Shown here: positions 45,126-52,920 of the stretch, one piece after another | Position numbering within the stretch: the first letter of the stretch is position 1 | Layout: the number at the start of each line of letters is the position of its first letter | DNA from: Streptomyces nigra | GTDB taxonomy: Bacteria > Actinomycetota > Actinomycetes > Streptomycetales > Streptomycetaceae | Direction: 5' to 3' | DNA length: 64,000 nt | Assembly: GCF_003074055.1 (NCBI RefSeq) | Contig: NZ_CP029043.1 | Span: forward strand, 5,014,501-5,078,500 | The notes under the pieces: generated by a model | Database searches by the model: none | Seen by the model: only the letters and a program-made list of their open reading frames with translations | What the model was told of the DNA's origin: nothing | Position numbers and translations under genes: made by a program

Positions 45126-45875
45126 TCACACCAGCCGTGCGGCGAGGAGGGCCAGCACGTCGGTCTTCCGCGGGGTGAGATAGAAGTGACCGCCCTCGAA
45201 GACCCGCACCTCCGGCTCCCGCGAGGTCACGTCCGACCAGGACGACAGCTCCGCGACCGGGCACACCGGGTCGCGGTCCCCGCCGCACGCGGTCACCGGC
45301 ACCGCCAGCCGCCGCAGCGGGACCGGGCGGTGCGCGGCCAGCATCCGGAAGTCCGCGCGCAGCGCCGGCATGATCACGGGCCGCAGATCGGGATGGTCGT
45401 ACAGGGCGGCGCCCGCGGGATCGAGCGTGCGGACGTGCCGCAGGATCTCGTCGTCGTCGGGGGCCGCGCGCGGGGCGAGCTCATGCGGACCGCGTGGCCG
45501 GCCGCGCCCCGACACGACGAGACGGGCGGGGGCGATGCCCGCGTCCGTCAGCCGCCCGGCCACCTCGTACGCCACCGCCGAGCCCATGCTGTGCCCGAAC
45601 AGCGTCAGTGGCGGCCCGTCCGCCGCCTCCCGCACCAGGGCCTCGGCGACCGTGTCGGCCAGCTCCTCCAGCGTGGCCGGGCAGGGGTCGTTCAGCCGGT
45701 CCTGTCGGCCGGGGTACTGGACCGCCAGGACGTCGAGCCACGGCGGGGTGAGCGCCGCCCAGTCGTGGAAGAACCCGGCCGCCCCGCCCGCGTGCGGGAA
45801 GCACACCAGCAGCGTCCGCGCGCCGGGGGAGCGCGTGCCCCGCAGCCACCGGCTCCGCGTCCCGGGCACGGTCAT
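45126..45875 (-). CDS. Type II thioesterase (alpha/beta hydrolase)
   Basis: A 249-aa editing thioesterase of the kind that clears mis-primed NRPS or PKS carriers. It begins LLVCFPHAGGAAGFFHDWA, has the nucleophile Ser in LTLFGHSMGSAVAYE, a late Asp (GGDRDPVCP) and the catalytic His in FEGGHFYLTP. No NRPS or PKS gene lies in the window, so it must act in trans. The ATG at 45875 has GAGGCGGAACC upstream, part of a hairpin (see the inverted repeat entry). Confidence 0.88.
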   Translation of the reverse strand: MTVPGTRSRWLRGTRSPGARTLLVCFPHAGGAAGFFHDWAALTPPWLDVLAVQYPGRQDRLNDPCPATLEELADTVAEALVREAADGPPLTLFGHSMGSAVAYEVAGRLTDAGIAPARLVVSGRGRPRGPHELAPRAAPDDDEILRHVRTLDPAGAALYDHPDLRPVIMPALRADFRMLAAHRPVPLRRLAVPVTACGGDRDPVCPVAELSSWSDVTSREPEVRVFEGGHFYLTPRKTDVLALLAARLV

Positions 45876-45880
45876 GGTTC

Positions 45881-45929
45881 CGCCTCGAACTCGAATGCGA
45901 TTCTTGACCAGGAACTCTAGTTCGAGGCG
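45881..45929 (-). promoter_or_regulatory. Inverted repeat covering the thioesterase ribosome site
   Basis: CGCCTCGAACT (45881-45891) and AGTTCGAGGCG (45919-45929) are perfect complements 27 bases apart, directly upstream of the thioesterase ATG. In the message the 3' arm ends in CGAGGCG, which overlaps the likely Shine-Dalgarno sequence. It may therefore act as a translational lock or, at DNA level, as an operator. Confidence 0.5.
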
Positions 45930-46293
45930 ATGCGCACGGCCGTCCCGGGCACCAAAGGCGACCGAGAAACCACCGCCGACGGGGCCTCCTGGCGACGCGC
46001 GTCCCCGCTGATCGCCCGGCCCGGGACGGCACTTGAGGGCATCCCCCGGCACCCGGCCCCGCCGCCGCCCGCCGATCTCGTAGACACCTACGAACGTTTG
46101 CGGACACCCGGGCCCGCACGGGCGCGTGACCGGTTCGCACCCTTGCTCCAATTCGCCGGTCCCCGCGCACCCCGCGGGGCGCGAGAGGCCCTACGGGCTT
46201 GCGCGATGGGCTGGCCCGACCAACTCGGCGCTCCCTAGGATGGGTTGTCGGCGAGGTGATCCTCCTCGGCCGGCCCTGCCACTGGGGGAAACG
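45930..46293. other. Intergenic region, 364 bp
   Basis: Lies between the thioesterase upstream hairpin and the DUF574 methyltransferase. I see no convincing gene. CTAGGAT near 46235-46241 could be a -10 for the methyltransferase, 53 bases before its start; no clear -35 was found. Confidence 0.5.
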
Positions 46294-47112
46294 ATGGAGC
46301 CTGGAAAGCTGTCCACATCGATCGACGCAGCGGTGCCGACAGCGGCGCGCATGTACGACCACTATCTCGGCGGCAAGGACAACTACGCCTCCGACCGAGC
46401 GGCCTGCGAGGAGCTGGACAAGGTCGTCCCCAGCACCCGGGCCCTCGCGGTGAACAACCGGCGCTTCCTCCAGCGCGCCGTGCGCACCCTCGCCGGCGAG
46501 TACGGCATCCGGCAGTTCCTCGACCACGGCTCCGGTCTGCCCACCCAGAACAACGTCCACCAGGTCGCGCAGGACGTCGACCCCGAGTCGCGTGTCGTGT
46601 ACGTCGACAACGACCCGATGGTCCTGGTCCACGGGCGCGCCCTGCTCGACCAGAACGACCGCACGGCCGTCATCCACGCCGACATGCGCGACACGGACGG
46701 CATCTTCGACCACCCGGACACCCAGCGCCTGATCGACTTCTCGCAGCCGGTGGCCGTGCTGTTCAACTCGGTGTTCCACTGCATCCCGGACAGCGACACC
46801 GACGGGCCGCTCGCGGTGGCCCGCCGGGTGCGCGAGCGCCTCGCCCCGGGCAGCTTCATGCTGATGTGCCAGCTGGTCAGCGAGGACCCCGAGGTCCGTA
46901 AGTTCGTCACCGAGTTCATGGACCAGGCGACCCAGGGCCACTGGGGCCGGGTGCGCCAGGAGAAGGACGTCGAGGAGTACTTCGAGGGCCTGGAGATCCT
47001 GGAGCCCGGTCTGGTGGAGGTCTCCACCTGGCGCCCCGACAACGAGGTGGCGCCGCGTCAGCAGACGATGGAGTGGATCGAGTTCGGCGGCATCGGCCGA
47101 CTGCCGCAGTAG
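46294..47112 (+). CDS. DUF574-family SAM-dependent methyltransferase
   Basis: A 272-aa protein with the hallmark opening of the actinomycete DUF574 (Methyltransf_19) family: PTAARMYDHYLGGKDNYASDR, then ALAVNNRRFLQRAV, FLDHGSGLPTQNNVHQVAQ (SAM-binding) and YVDNDPMVL. Streptomycetes carry many copies, often next to WhiJ-type regulators as here; their substrates are unknown. GGGGGAAACG precedes the ATG at 46294. Ends in a hairpin shared with the XRE gene. Confidence 0.9.
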   Translation: MEPGKLSTSIDAAVPTAARMYDHYLGGKDNYASDRAACEELDKVVPSTRALAVNNRRFLQRAVRTLAGEYGIRQFLDHGSGLPTQNNVHQVAQDVDPESRVVYVDNDPMVLVHGRALLDQNDRTAVIHADMRDTDGIFDHPDTQRLIDFSQPVAVLFNSVFHCIPDSDTDGPLAVARRVRERLAPGSFMLMCQLVSEDPEVRKFVTEFMDQATQGHWGRVRQEKDVEEYFEGLEILEPGLVEVSTWRPDNEVAPRQQTMEWIEFGGIGRLPQ

Positions 47113-47132
47113 TCCCCCCGCACAGCGCGCGT

Positions 47133-47166
47133 CCGGAGCCTCCGTGATTCCGTGAGGAGGCTCCGG
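47133..47166. terminator. Bidirectional hairpin terminator
   Basis: A perfect 11-bp stem (47133-47143 and 47156-47166) with a 12-base loop lies between the convergent DUF574 and XRE genes. Confidence 0.75.
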
Positions 47167-47184
47167 CGAGGCCGCTTCAGGACG

Positions 47185-48096
47185 TCACGCGTACCGCTTC
47201 ATGGTCTCGCGCAGCCGCTCCAGCGACTCCCGCGGGTCGAGGGCCTCGTCACCGAGGCGGTCCAGCGCGAGTCGGTACTCCTCCGTCTCGTCGCGGTCCT
47301 CCAGGAACGCGGCGCTCTTGATGTGCTCCAGGTACACGATGTCGGGCAGGTCCACGCCGCCGAACCGGAGATAGGTGATCGGGATGGCGGGCGCGGACGC
47401 GTTGGTCACGTCCAGCGGCACGATCTGCACGGTCACATGCGGCCGCTGCGCCATCTCGACGAGGTACTCGAGCTGCTCGTGCATGACCGCGGGGCTGCCG
47501 AGGACGCGCAGCAGCACCGACTCGTCCACGATCGCCCACAGCCGGGGCGCGTCGGCGCGGTGCAGAAGCTGGCGGCGGCGCATACGCAGCTCGACGCGCC
47601 GCTGCACCTCGCGCGCGGACGCCGTGGGCAGCCCGCGCTCCACGACGGCCCGCGTGTAGTCCTCGGTCTGCAGCAGACCCGGGACGTACTGGAGCTCGAA
47701 GGTACGGATGGCGGTGGCGGCCTCCTGCAGCCCGACCAGCCGGTCGAACCACTCCGGCATCAGCCGCTTGTCGTACCGCTGCCACCAGCCGGGCTCGTTG
47801 GCGCGCTTGAGCAGCTGCAGCAGCACGGAGGCCTCGTACTCCGCGGTGCCGTACTGCTCCAGGAGCGTACGGACGTCGGCCTCGGTGGGTGGCCGGCGGC
47901 CCTTGCCCGACTCGATCCGCGACAGCTTCGCCGGGCTGAACCCCGCGGCCCGCGCCGCCTGGTCCTGGGAGAGCCCGGCGTCCTCGCGGATACCCGCCAG
48001 CTGCACGCCGACCAGCATCTTCAGCAGGGTGGGCGCGGGCTCCGTCCGGCTCAGATACGGCTCGAGGCGGGAAATGCGAGGTGACTCGGAGGACAT
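47185..48096 (-). CDS. XRE-family regulator with DUF5753 (WhiJ-like)
   Basis: A 303-aa DNA-binding protein. The Xre HTH lies near residues 33-75 (LAGIREDAGLSQDQAARAAG then FSPAKLSRIESGKG). The remaining 200 residues are the DUF5753 effector domain (YVPGLLQTEDYTRAVV, PHVTVQIVPL). In streptomycetes these regulators pair with a DUF397 protein and often an RsbW-like ATPase, as here; WhiJ is the studied member, influencing development. The presumed DUF397 partner gene is 251 bases upstream. Confidence 0.9.
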   Translation of the reverse strand: MSSESPRISRLEPYLSRTEPAPTLLKMLVGVQLAGIREDAGLSQDQAARAAGFSPAKLSRIESGKGRRPPTEADVRTLLEQYGTAEYEASVLLQLLKRANEPGWWQRYDKRLMPEWFDRLVGLQEAATAIRTFELQYVPGLLQTEDYTRAVVERGLPTASAREVQRRVELRMRRRQLLHRADAPRLWAIVDESVLLRVLGSPAVMHEQLEYLVEMAQRPHVTVQIVPLDVTNASAPAIPITYLRFGGVDLPDIVYLEHIKSAAFLEDRDETEEYRLALDRLGDEALDPRESLERLRETMKRYA

Positions 48097-48347
48097 CCTG
48101 ACTCCCCGTAGACGGGCATACGACAGACTGCATTATCGCATCCGGATGGCTCCCGTCGCCCGGCCCCGCCGGAAGTGGAGCGCTCAACTTCCGTTTGAGG
48201 CACGGATGTCAGGGCCCGACACCCCCCCGCCAGGGGCGCCGCCGCCTCCCCCGAAGAGCCGCGGCGCCCCTGCGTGACCGGCACCCCCACCGGGGACGCC
48301 GGTGCCCGTGGACGGCCGGCCGCCGTCACACGACCGGCCGAGCGGCG

Positions 48348-48596
48348 TCAGGCCAGGTGGTCGAACTCACCGTCCTTGGCGCCGGCCAGGAACGCGGAGA
48401 TCTCGCCCGGCGTGTAGACGAGCGCGGGGCCGTCGGGGTCGCGGGAGTTGCGCAGGGCGACCCGCCCGTCGGCCAGAGCCGCCACTTCGACGCAGTTGCC
48501 CTCGGCATTGCTGTGCCGGCTCTTGATCCAACGGACGCCCAACGAGCTGGCCCGTACGCCGTTCGGTGCTGTTGGCACTGCACTCTCCTTGCTCAC
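48348..48596 (-). CDS. DUF397 protein (partner of XRE/DUF5753 regulator)
   Basis: An 82-aa protein with the family pattern WIKSRHSNAEGNCVEVAAL, VALRNSRDPDGPALVYTPGEISAFLAGAKDGEFDHL. DUF397 proteins bind and modulate their XRE partner. The GTG at 48596 gives the normal family length; upstream residues in frame are Cys/Arg-rich and unlikely to be translated. Confidence 0.9.
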   Translation of the reverse strand: MSKESAVPTAPNGVRASSLGVRWIKSRHSNAEGNCVEVAALADGRVALRNSRDPDGPALVYTPGEISAFLAGAKDGEFDHLA

Positions 48597-48670
48597 GTTC
48601 CGCCACGCGCACGCCCCTCCGCCACGCCGGGCCCCGGACACGCATCGTGCTCTGCGATGACATTCCACGC

Positions 48671-48716
48671 GCAATTTCCCGTGAAATTGCACGAGGAGGC
48701 CTTCGTCGTGGATAAT
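48671..48716 (+). promoter_or_regulatory. Palindromic operator and promoter of the RsbW-like gene
   Basis: GCAATTTCCCGTGAAATTGC (48671-48690) has perfect 8-bp arms. Its right arm overlaps TTGCAC (48687-48692), which is 18 bases from GATAAT (48711-48716), a good HrdB-type promoter. A protein on the palindrome would block the -35. The XRE/DUF397 pair next door is the likely binder. It also lies upstream of the DUF397 gene and may control both directions. Confidence 0.6.
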
Positions 48717-48775
48717 AGCCGTGCCGTCAACTGCGGTGCAGACGCCCCGTCATGACCGTGTATCAGGGAGACGTT

Positions 48776-49363
48776 GTGTCCTTACCTGCGTACGAAGGCC
48801 TTCGACCGCCCGGCAGCGCTGTGTCCCCCGCGAGGCCGGCCCGCCCCTCCGGCGCCGCTGTACGAAGCCTCGGCGCCGCCCCGCAGACGCCCCGTATCGC
48901 GCCTCTGCGCCCAGCCGGACCGACCGCATCCGGCACGGACACGCCCGCCGGTACGGACATGCCCCGCCCCGTGACCCTGCCCCTCACCGGCGCGGAACGG
49001 GGCTGCGCCCAGGCCCGCGACGTCGTCCGCCGCACCCTGGACGACTGGGGCCTCGCCCACCGCACCACCGACGCGCTCACGGTGGTCACCGAACTCCTGG
49101 CCAACGCCGTCCTGCACGCTGCAGTCGACGGCGACATCTGGCTCCGGCTCAGCCTGCGCCGCCCGGGGCACCTGGTCTGCGCGGTCATCGACCCGAGCGA
49201 CAGCCCGCCGGTCTACCCCCACACCAGCGACCCCTTCGACGAGCACGGCCGCGGTCTGCGCATCATCGAGGCCCTGTCCGAGCACTGGGGCTGGACCCGC
49301 CGCCCCCCGGCCGGCAAGACGGTCTGGGCGATGCTGCGCACGGACGAGCCCGACGTGCCGTAG
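48776..49363 (+). CDS. RsbW-like anti-sigma-type ATP-binding protein
   Basis: A 195-aa protein with an N-terminal Pro/Ala/Arg-rich segment of about 75 residues. This is followed by a GHKL histidine-kinase-like ATPase domain with N-box VVTELLANAVLHAAV, a modified G1 (CAVIDPSDSPP) and G2 DEHGRGLRIIEALSE. Such stand-alone domains act as anti-sigma kinases or partners of XRE regulators. GTG at 48776 has GGGAG at good spacing; ATG at 48752 is possible and overlaps a 15-codon upstream frame. Confidence 0.82.
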   Translation: MSLPAYEGLRPPGSAVSPARPARPSGAAVRSLGAAPQTPRIAPLRPAGPTASGTDTPAGTDMPRPVTLPLTGAERGCAQARDVVRRTLDDWGLAHRTTDALTVVTELLANAVLHAAVDGDIWLRLSLRRPGHLVCAVIDPSDSPPVYPHTSDPFDEHGRGLRIIEALSEHWGWTRRPPAGKTVWAMLRTDEPDVP

Positions 49364-49374
49364 AACAGTCGGCC

Positions 49375-49713
49375 ATGACGCACTATCTGATCTCGTTCGA
49401 CGACGGCACCATGATCATCCCCGAGGGCGAGCTGCCGAAGGTGGCCGAAGCCTCGATGGAGGTGGTCCGCCAGGCCCGCGAGGCCGGCGTCTGGGTCTAC
49501 GGCGGCGGACTGGAACGCCAGCGGGCGAGCATCGTGTCCCCGGACGGCACCGTCACCGACGGCCCCGACCCGGAGACCAAGGCGGTGATCGGCGGCTTCT
49601 CGGTCATCGACGTCCCCACCCGCGAGGCCGCGCTGGCCTGGGCGGCCAAAATCGCCGAGGCGTGCCGCTGCCCCCAGGAGGTCCGCGAAATCATGCCGGA
49701 CCCGACGGCTTGA
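49375..49713 (+). CDS. YCII-related (DGPF) protein
   Basis: A 112-aa cytoplasmic protein with the YCII/DGPF fold: YLISFDDGTMIIP at the start, VVRQAREAGVWVYGGGLE, TVTDGPDPETKAVIGGFSVIDV and EALAWAAKIAEACRCPQEVREI. The family includes small dimeric enzymes and sigma-factor-associated proteins without clear function. It starts 12 bases after the RsbW-like gene and is probably cotranscribed. Confidence 0.88.
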   Translation: MTHYLISFDDGTMIIPEGELPKVAEASMEVVRQAREAGVWVYGGGLERQRASIVSPDGTVTDGPDPETKAVIGGFSVIDVPTREAALAWAAKIAEACRCPQEVREIMPDPTA

Positions 49714-49811
49714 GCCCGTCACCCCGACGTTCGTACAACCTTCACCCATCTGGGTGGGTCTAGGTGCAGACGGCACGTACCAAGCCGTTTCCGAACGTCA
49801 GGAGCACCACC

Positions 49812-50333
49812 ATGTCCAGCACCGCGCTGATGACCTTCAAGAGCCACATCGAGGGCAAGAACGCCGACGTGGCCATCTACCACGACCGGGTCGAGTGGTC
49901 CCGCACCCGTGGCATGAGCGCCAAGAAGCTCACGGCCGGCTTTCTGACCGGCGGCGCCTCGCTCCTGGCCACCGGGGTGCGCAGCTCCGACGCCGGCACC
50001 GAGATGATCCCGGTCCGCAACATCGCCAGCGTGGTGACCAAGCGGGACGGCCTGCTGTTCACCAAGGTCGTGGTGGTGGCGTCGGGCAACAACATCGAGT
50101 TCCGCGTTCCGCACGACACGGCTCCCCGTATCAAGAGCCTGCTCACCGACCTGATCCTCGGCAAGGTCCCGGGCGCCGAGCAGCCGACGGCGGCCCCCGC
50201 CCCCGCCCCCGCGCCGCAGTCGGGCGGGACTCCCGTGGAGCAGCTCCGCCAGCTCGCCGAGCTGCGGGACGCGGGCATCCTCTCGGAGGAGGAGTTCACG
50301 TCGAAGAAGGCGGAGATCCTGGCGCGCATGTGA
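49812..50333 (+). CDS. SHOCT-domain protein
   Basis: A 173-aa protein. The N-terminal 120 residues form a PH-like/DUF4429-type beta region (VAIYHDRVEWSRTRGMSAKKL, MIPVRNIASVVTKRDGLLFTKVVV). An Ala/Pro hinge follows, then a C-terminal SHOCT motif (PVEQLRQLAELRDAGILSEEEFTSKKAEILARM in two blocks). SHOCT proteins are often involved in protein interaction at membranes; function unknown. Strong terminator follows. Confidence 0.82.
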   Translation: MSSTALMTFKSHIEGKNADVAIYHDRVEWSRTRGMSAKKLTAGFLTGGASLLATGVRSSDAGTEMIPVRNIASVVTKRDGLLFTKVVVVASGNNIEFRVPHDTAPRIKSLLTDLILGKVPGAEQPTAAPAPAPAPQSGGTPVEQLRQLAELRDAGILSEEEFTSKKAEILARM

Positions 50334-50341
50334 CCCACGCG

Positions 50342-50380
50342 CGTCCGGGCCGGCACCCGTGAAGGGTGCCGGCCCGGACG
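50342..50380. terminator. Hairpin terminator after SHOCT gene
   Basis: A perfect 17-bp stem (50342-50358 and 50364-50380) with loop GTGAA lies 8 bases after the SHOCT gene. Confidence 0.88.
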
Positions 50381-50389
50381 GATCGGACG

Positions 50390-50432
50390 TACTGACCGAC
50401 CAGTAGTGCTCGTCAGTACTGGTCGGTCAGTA
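50390..50432. repeat. Second inverted repeat, 16-bp arms
   Basis: TACTGACCGACCAGTA (50390-50405) and its exact complement (50417-50432) are 11 bases apart. The right arm includes the stop codon of the convergent pseudogene. A 14-base direct repeat (50401 and 50428, one difference) duplicates the end of that gene. It can act as a terminator for the minus strand. Confidence 0.65.
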
Positions 50433-51934
50433 GTACTCGTCGAAGCTGACGCTCGGGGGCGTGCCGGTGAGGTCGACCGTGGCCGAGAAGGACGACGTAC
50501 ACGTGTCCTCCATCTTCTCCTCCACGTCGAAACTGACGTCGGTCCAGGCGACCTCCAGGTCCAGTTCACCGGAGGTGCCGTCCTCGGCCGGCTCGGTCCG
50601 CAGGGACGGCTCGGACTTCTGCGTCCACTTCACGTCCTCGGCGTCGTCCCCCCAGAAGTAGCCGTCCGGGCTGATCGGGCAGTCGTCGGGTTCGAGGCTC
50701 GTGCTCCGCTCCACGCACTCCTTCAGCTCGGTGAGCACGGCCTGCTGCGCGGCCCGCTCGCCCTTGCCGGTGAGACCCGCGCGGAGTTCGTCCACGACCT
50801 CGGTCTCACCCGGCCCCACGACGACCGTGCCGCCCCCATTGGCGGCGACATGGGCGGAGCTCACACCGTCCACGGTCACCGAGCCGGGGAAGACGGTCAC
50901 CTCGGTGGGGCCCTCGTCCAACGGCACCGTCACCCCGTTCACCTGCGCCTTGCCGAGAACGGACGACGCCGTCAGCTCGACCTTGCCGAGACCGCCCAGG
51001 ACCCGCCAGCGCCGCCACAGCCCGTGGTGCTTGTCCTCCTTGTCGGCGACCAGATGCACGACGGTCTCGTACTCGTCGCCGTCCACCGTGTACGTCACGG
51101 TGACGGCGGCTGTGTCCTCGGACTCCTCCAGCTCGCTGATCCTGACACCGGTCATCGGCGCCGCCTTGCGCTGCCGGTCCAGTACCGCCTGCGTCAGCAG
51201 CGGGCCGGAGTCGGTGCCGCCGAGCAGTTCCAGGAGGTCCTCGGCACGGCCCTCCGTGAGCGCCCCGAAGTAGTCCTCGACGGCGCCCTCGGGGCCGTAC
51301 ACCTGGGAGTCCACGACGGCCCAGGCAGCCGTACCACCGCCACCGAGGACGACGGCCGCGATCAGGCCGATGCCGGTGACGCGGGCCCACTTGCGCGGTA
51401 CCGGTGAAGAGCAGCAACTGCAGGGTGAGCCCGACCTCCCCCTGCCCGGCGACCTCGTCCGCCCCCCAGGACTGCGCCTCCTCCTCGAGGGACAGCCCCA
51501 GCGTGCCGCGGAGCGCCAGCCCGGCCATTCACACGGCGGCCGGCAGCCAGTCCCCGAAGGTGCCGGTGTTCTCGTCGGGCAGGAACTGAGCCCCGACGGC
51601 GAGGACGACGAACAGCAGCCCGAGCTGACTCCCCAACGCCGCCAGCGCACCGACGGCCACGCTCTTGGCGGCCGCCGCGTCGGGCCGCACGGCCCCGAAC
51701 CACTGGGCAGCCCGCCCGGGGGGGGGGGGGCGAACTGCGGCATGGGCGGTGCGGTGGGAGCCACGGCCGGCGCCGCAGTGGGAACCGTGGGCGCGCGGTC
51801 GGCGGGGGAGGAGGCGGGGCGGTGGCAGGAGAAGCGGGGTCGGCCGCACCGACTTCGGCAACCGGCACCCCACAACGGCTGCAGAACGCGTGACCTGCGG
51901 CTGTCTCAGCACCGCAGGACGGGCAATCGCTCAT
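50427..51934 (-). pseudogene. Broken zinc-ribbon membrane protein gene
   Basis: The reading begins at 51934 with MSDCPSCGAETAAGHAFCSRCG, a double-CxxC zinc ribbon, and runs into a Pro-rich linker. The natural continuation then jumps frame in the linker, jumps again at a run of 13 G on the plus strand (51718-51730), and gives a membrane helix (SVAVGALAALGSQLGLLFVVL). It hits an in-frame TGA at 51529-51531, where a Trp codon would fit, and shifts once more near 51410 into the last frame. That frame holds a second membrane helix (VTGIGLIAAVVLGGGG) and an acidic secreted-looking domain to 50427. Several lesions mean a decayed gene, though errors around the homopolymer could explain part. Confidence 0.7.
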
Positions 51935-52920
51935 GTGCTTTCCAGATGGACTCACGGCCCGGAGACCGACCGACGGAACACGCGCACTCCCCCGACCACC
52001 GGCCATGAGAGGGGACCTGCAGGATGTGAAGATCATGTGATGATGCGTGGGGAAGATTGATAGCAGCCTCAGGTGATCATTGCAACGCACACGAATCGCG
52101 AAGTGCGCCCCGTGACTGGCGTAGGGGTGTCAGGGTGGGGCCGGATGCGAGTTGCTGGGCGACGAGCTGAGCCCCTGTCAGGACCTTCACAAGCGGTCCG
52201 CGCCGGTGCGAGGGTGCGTGGTGGGGGCGCGCCGACCGTGGCGTGCTCCAGGTGGCCTGCTCGATTCGGTGGAAGGGCTTCCGCTTGTTGAGTATTTGGT
52301 GAAGCCTTGAGGGGGGTGGGCACAGTGGTGACGATGAGGCCTTCGGGGGTCGGGGTCCGCTGGCCGGCCGATTACTGCTGTACGCAGGTACCGCCCGGGA
52401 CGCGCTCGACATTTGCCTCGTTGGCGGCACCATTGGCGGCGCGTCGACTTCGGGCGTATGCCGTAGGTGATCTCCGTATTGCGAATCGGTAACAGGGGGT
52501 TCCCTATGGCTAAAGTTTGTTGAACGCTTGAGCTTCACGCTGTGGGGGGTGTGTGAAGATCGCTGTGATGTGGGGTCAGCTCGAATGTCCCAGCCGGGTC
52601 ATCGGCCCGGGCTGACGCAATAGGAGCCGTGAGCGATCTGGGCCGGGCGGAGCGGTGGCGGGCGCGTCGAGCTCGTCGAAATCAGTCGCGCATCGCGCAA
52701 CGTCGGGAATCGTATTCGCTTCGACTCGGGTCGGGCTTTGCGGTGCTCGGGCATCGACCGTCAGTCAGGGAAGTGACGGGAGGCTGCCGACGACCGGGGC
52801 GCCTCGGCGCATCCGAGGTGCGGGACAAAACGTCGGGCCGCGGTGATCGGCATTCAGATTTCGCTCGGATGCGGTTCTGGCATTGGTAGTTCGTGGTAGT
52901 GAGAGCGGGGGCGGTGCGCC
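51935..52920. other. Long intergenic junction, 986 bp, without convincing gene
   Basis: Short open frames here have poor composition and no ribosome sites. The stretch is locally AT-richer (for example around 52075-52110 and 52470-52540) than the rest of the window. It contains an imperfect stem near 52591-52614 and must carry the promoter of the defence operon. No tRNA, integrase or attachment repeat was recognised. It looks like the boundary between core chromosome and an acquired island. Confidence 0.6.

Noticed and set aside
52629..52889. 86-codon frame upstream of the defence operon
   Set aside because: Arg-rich composition, no ribosome site and no family likeness; treated as non-coding.
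51935..52920. Integrase, tRNA or attachment site at the island edge
   Set aside because: No cloverleaf-like sequence, recombinase motif or matching direct repeat could be seen in the window.
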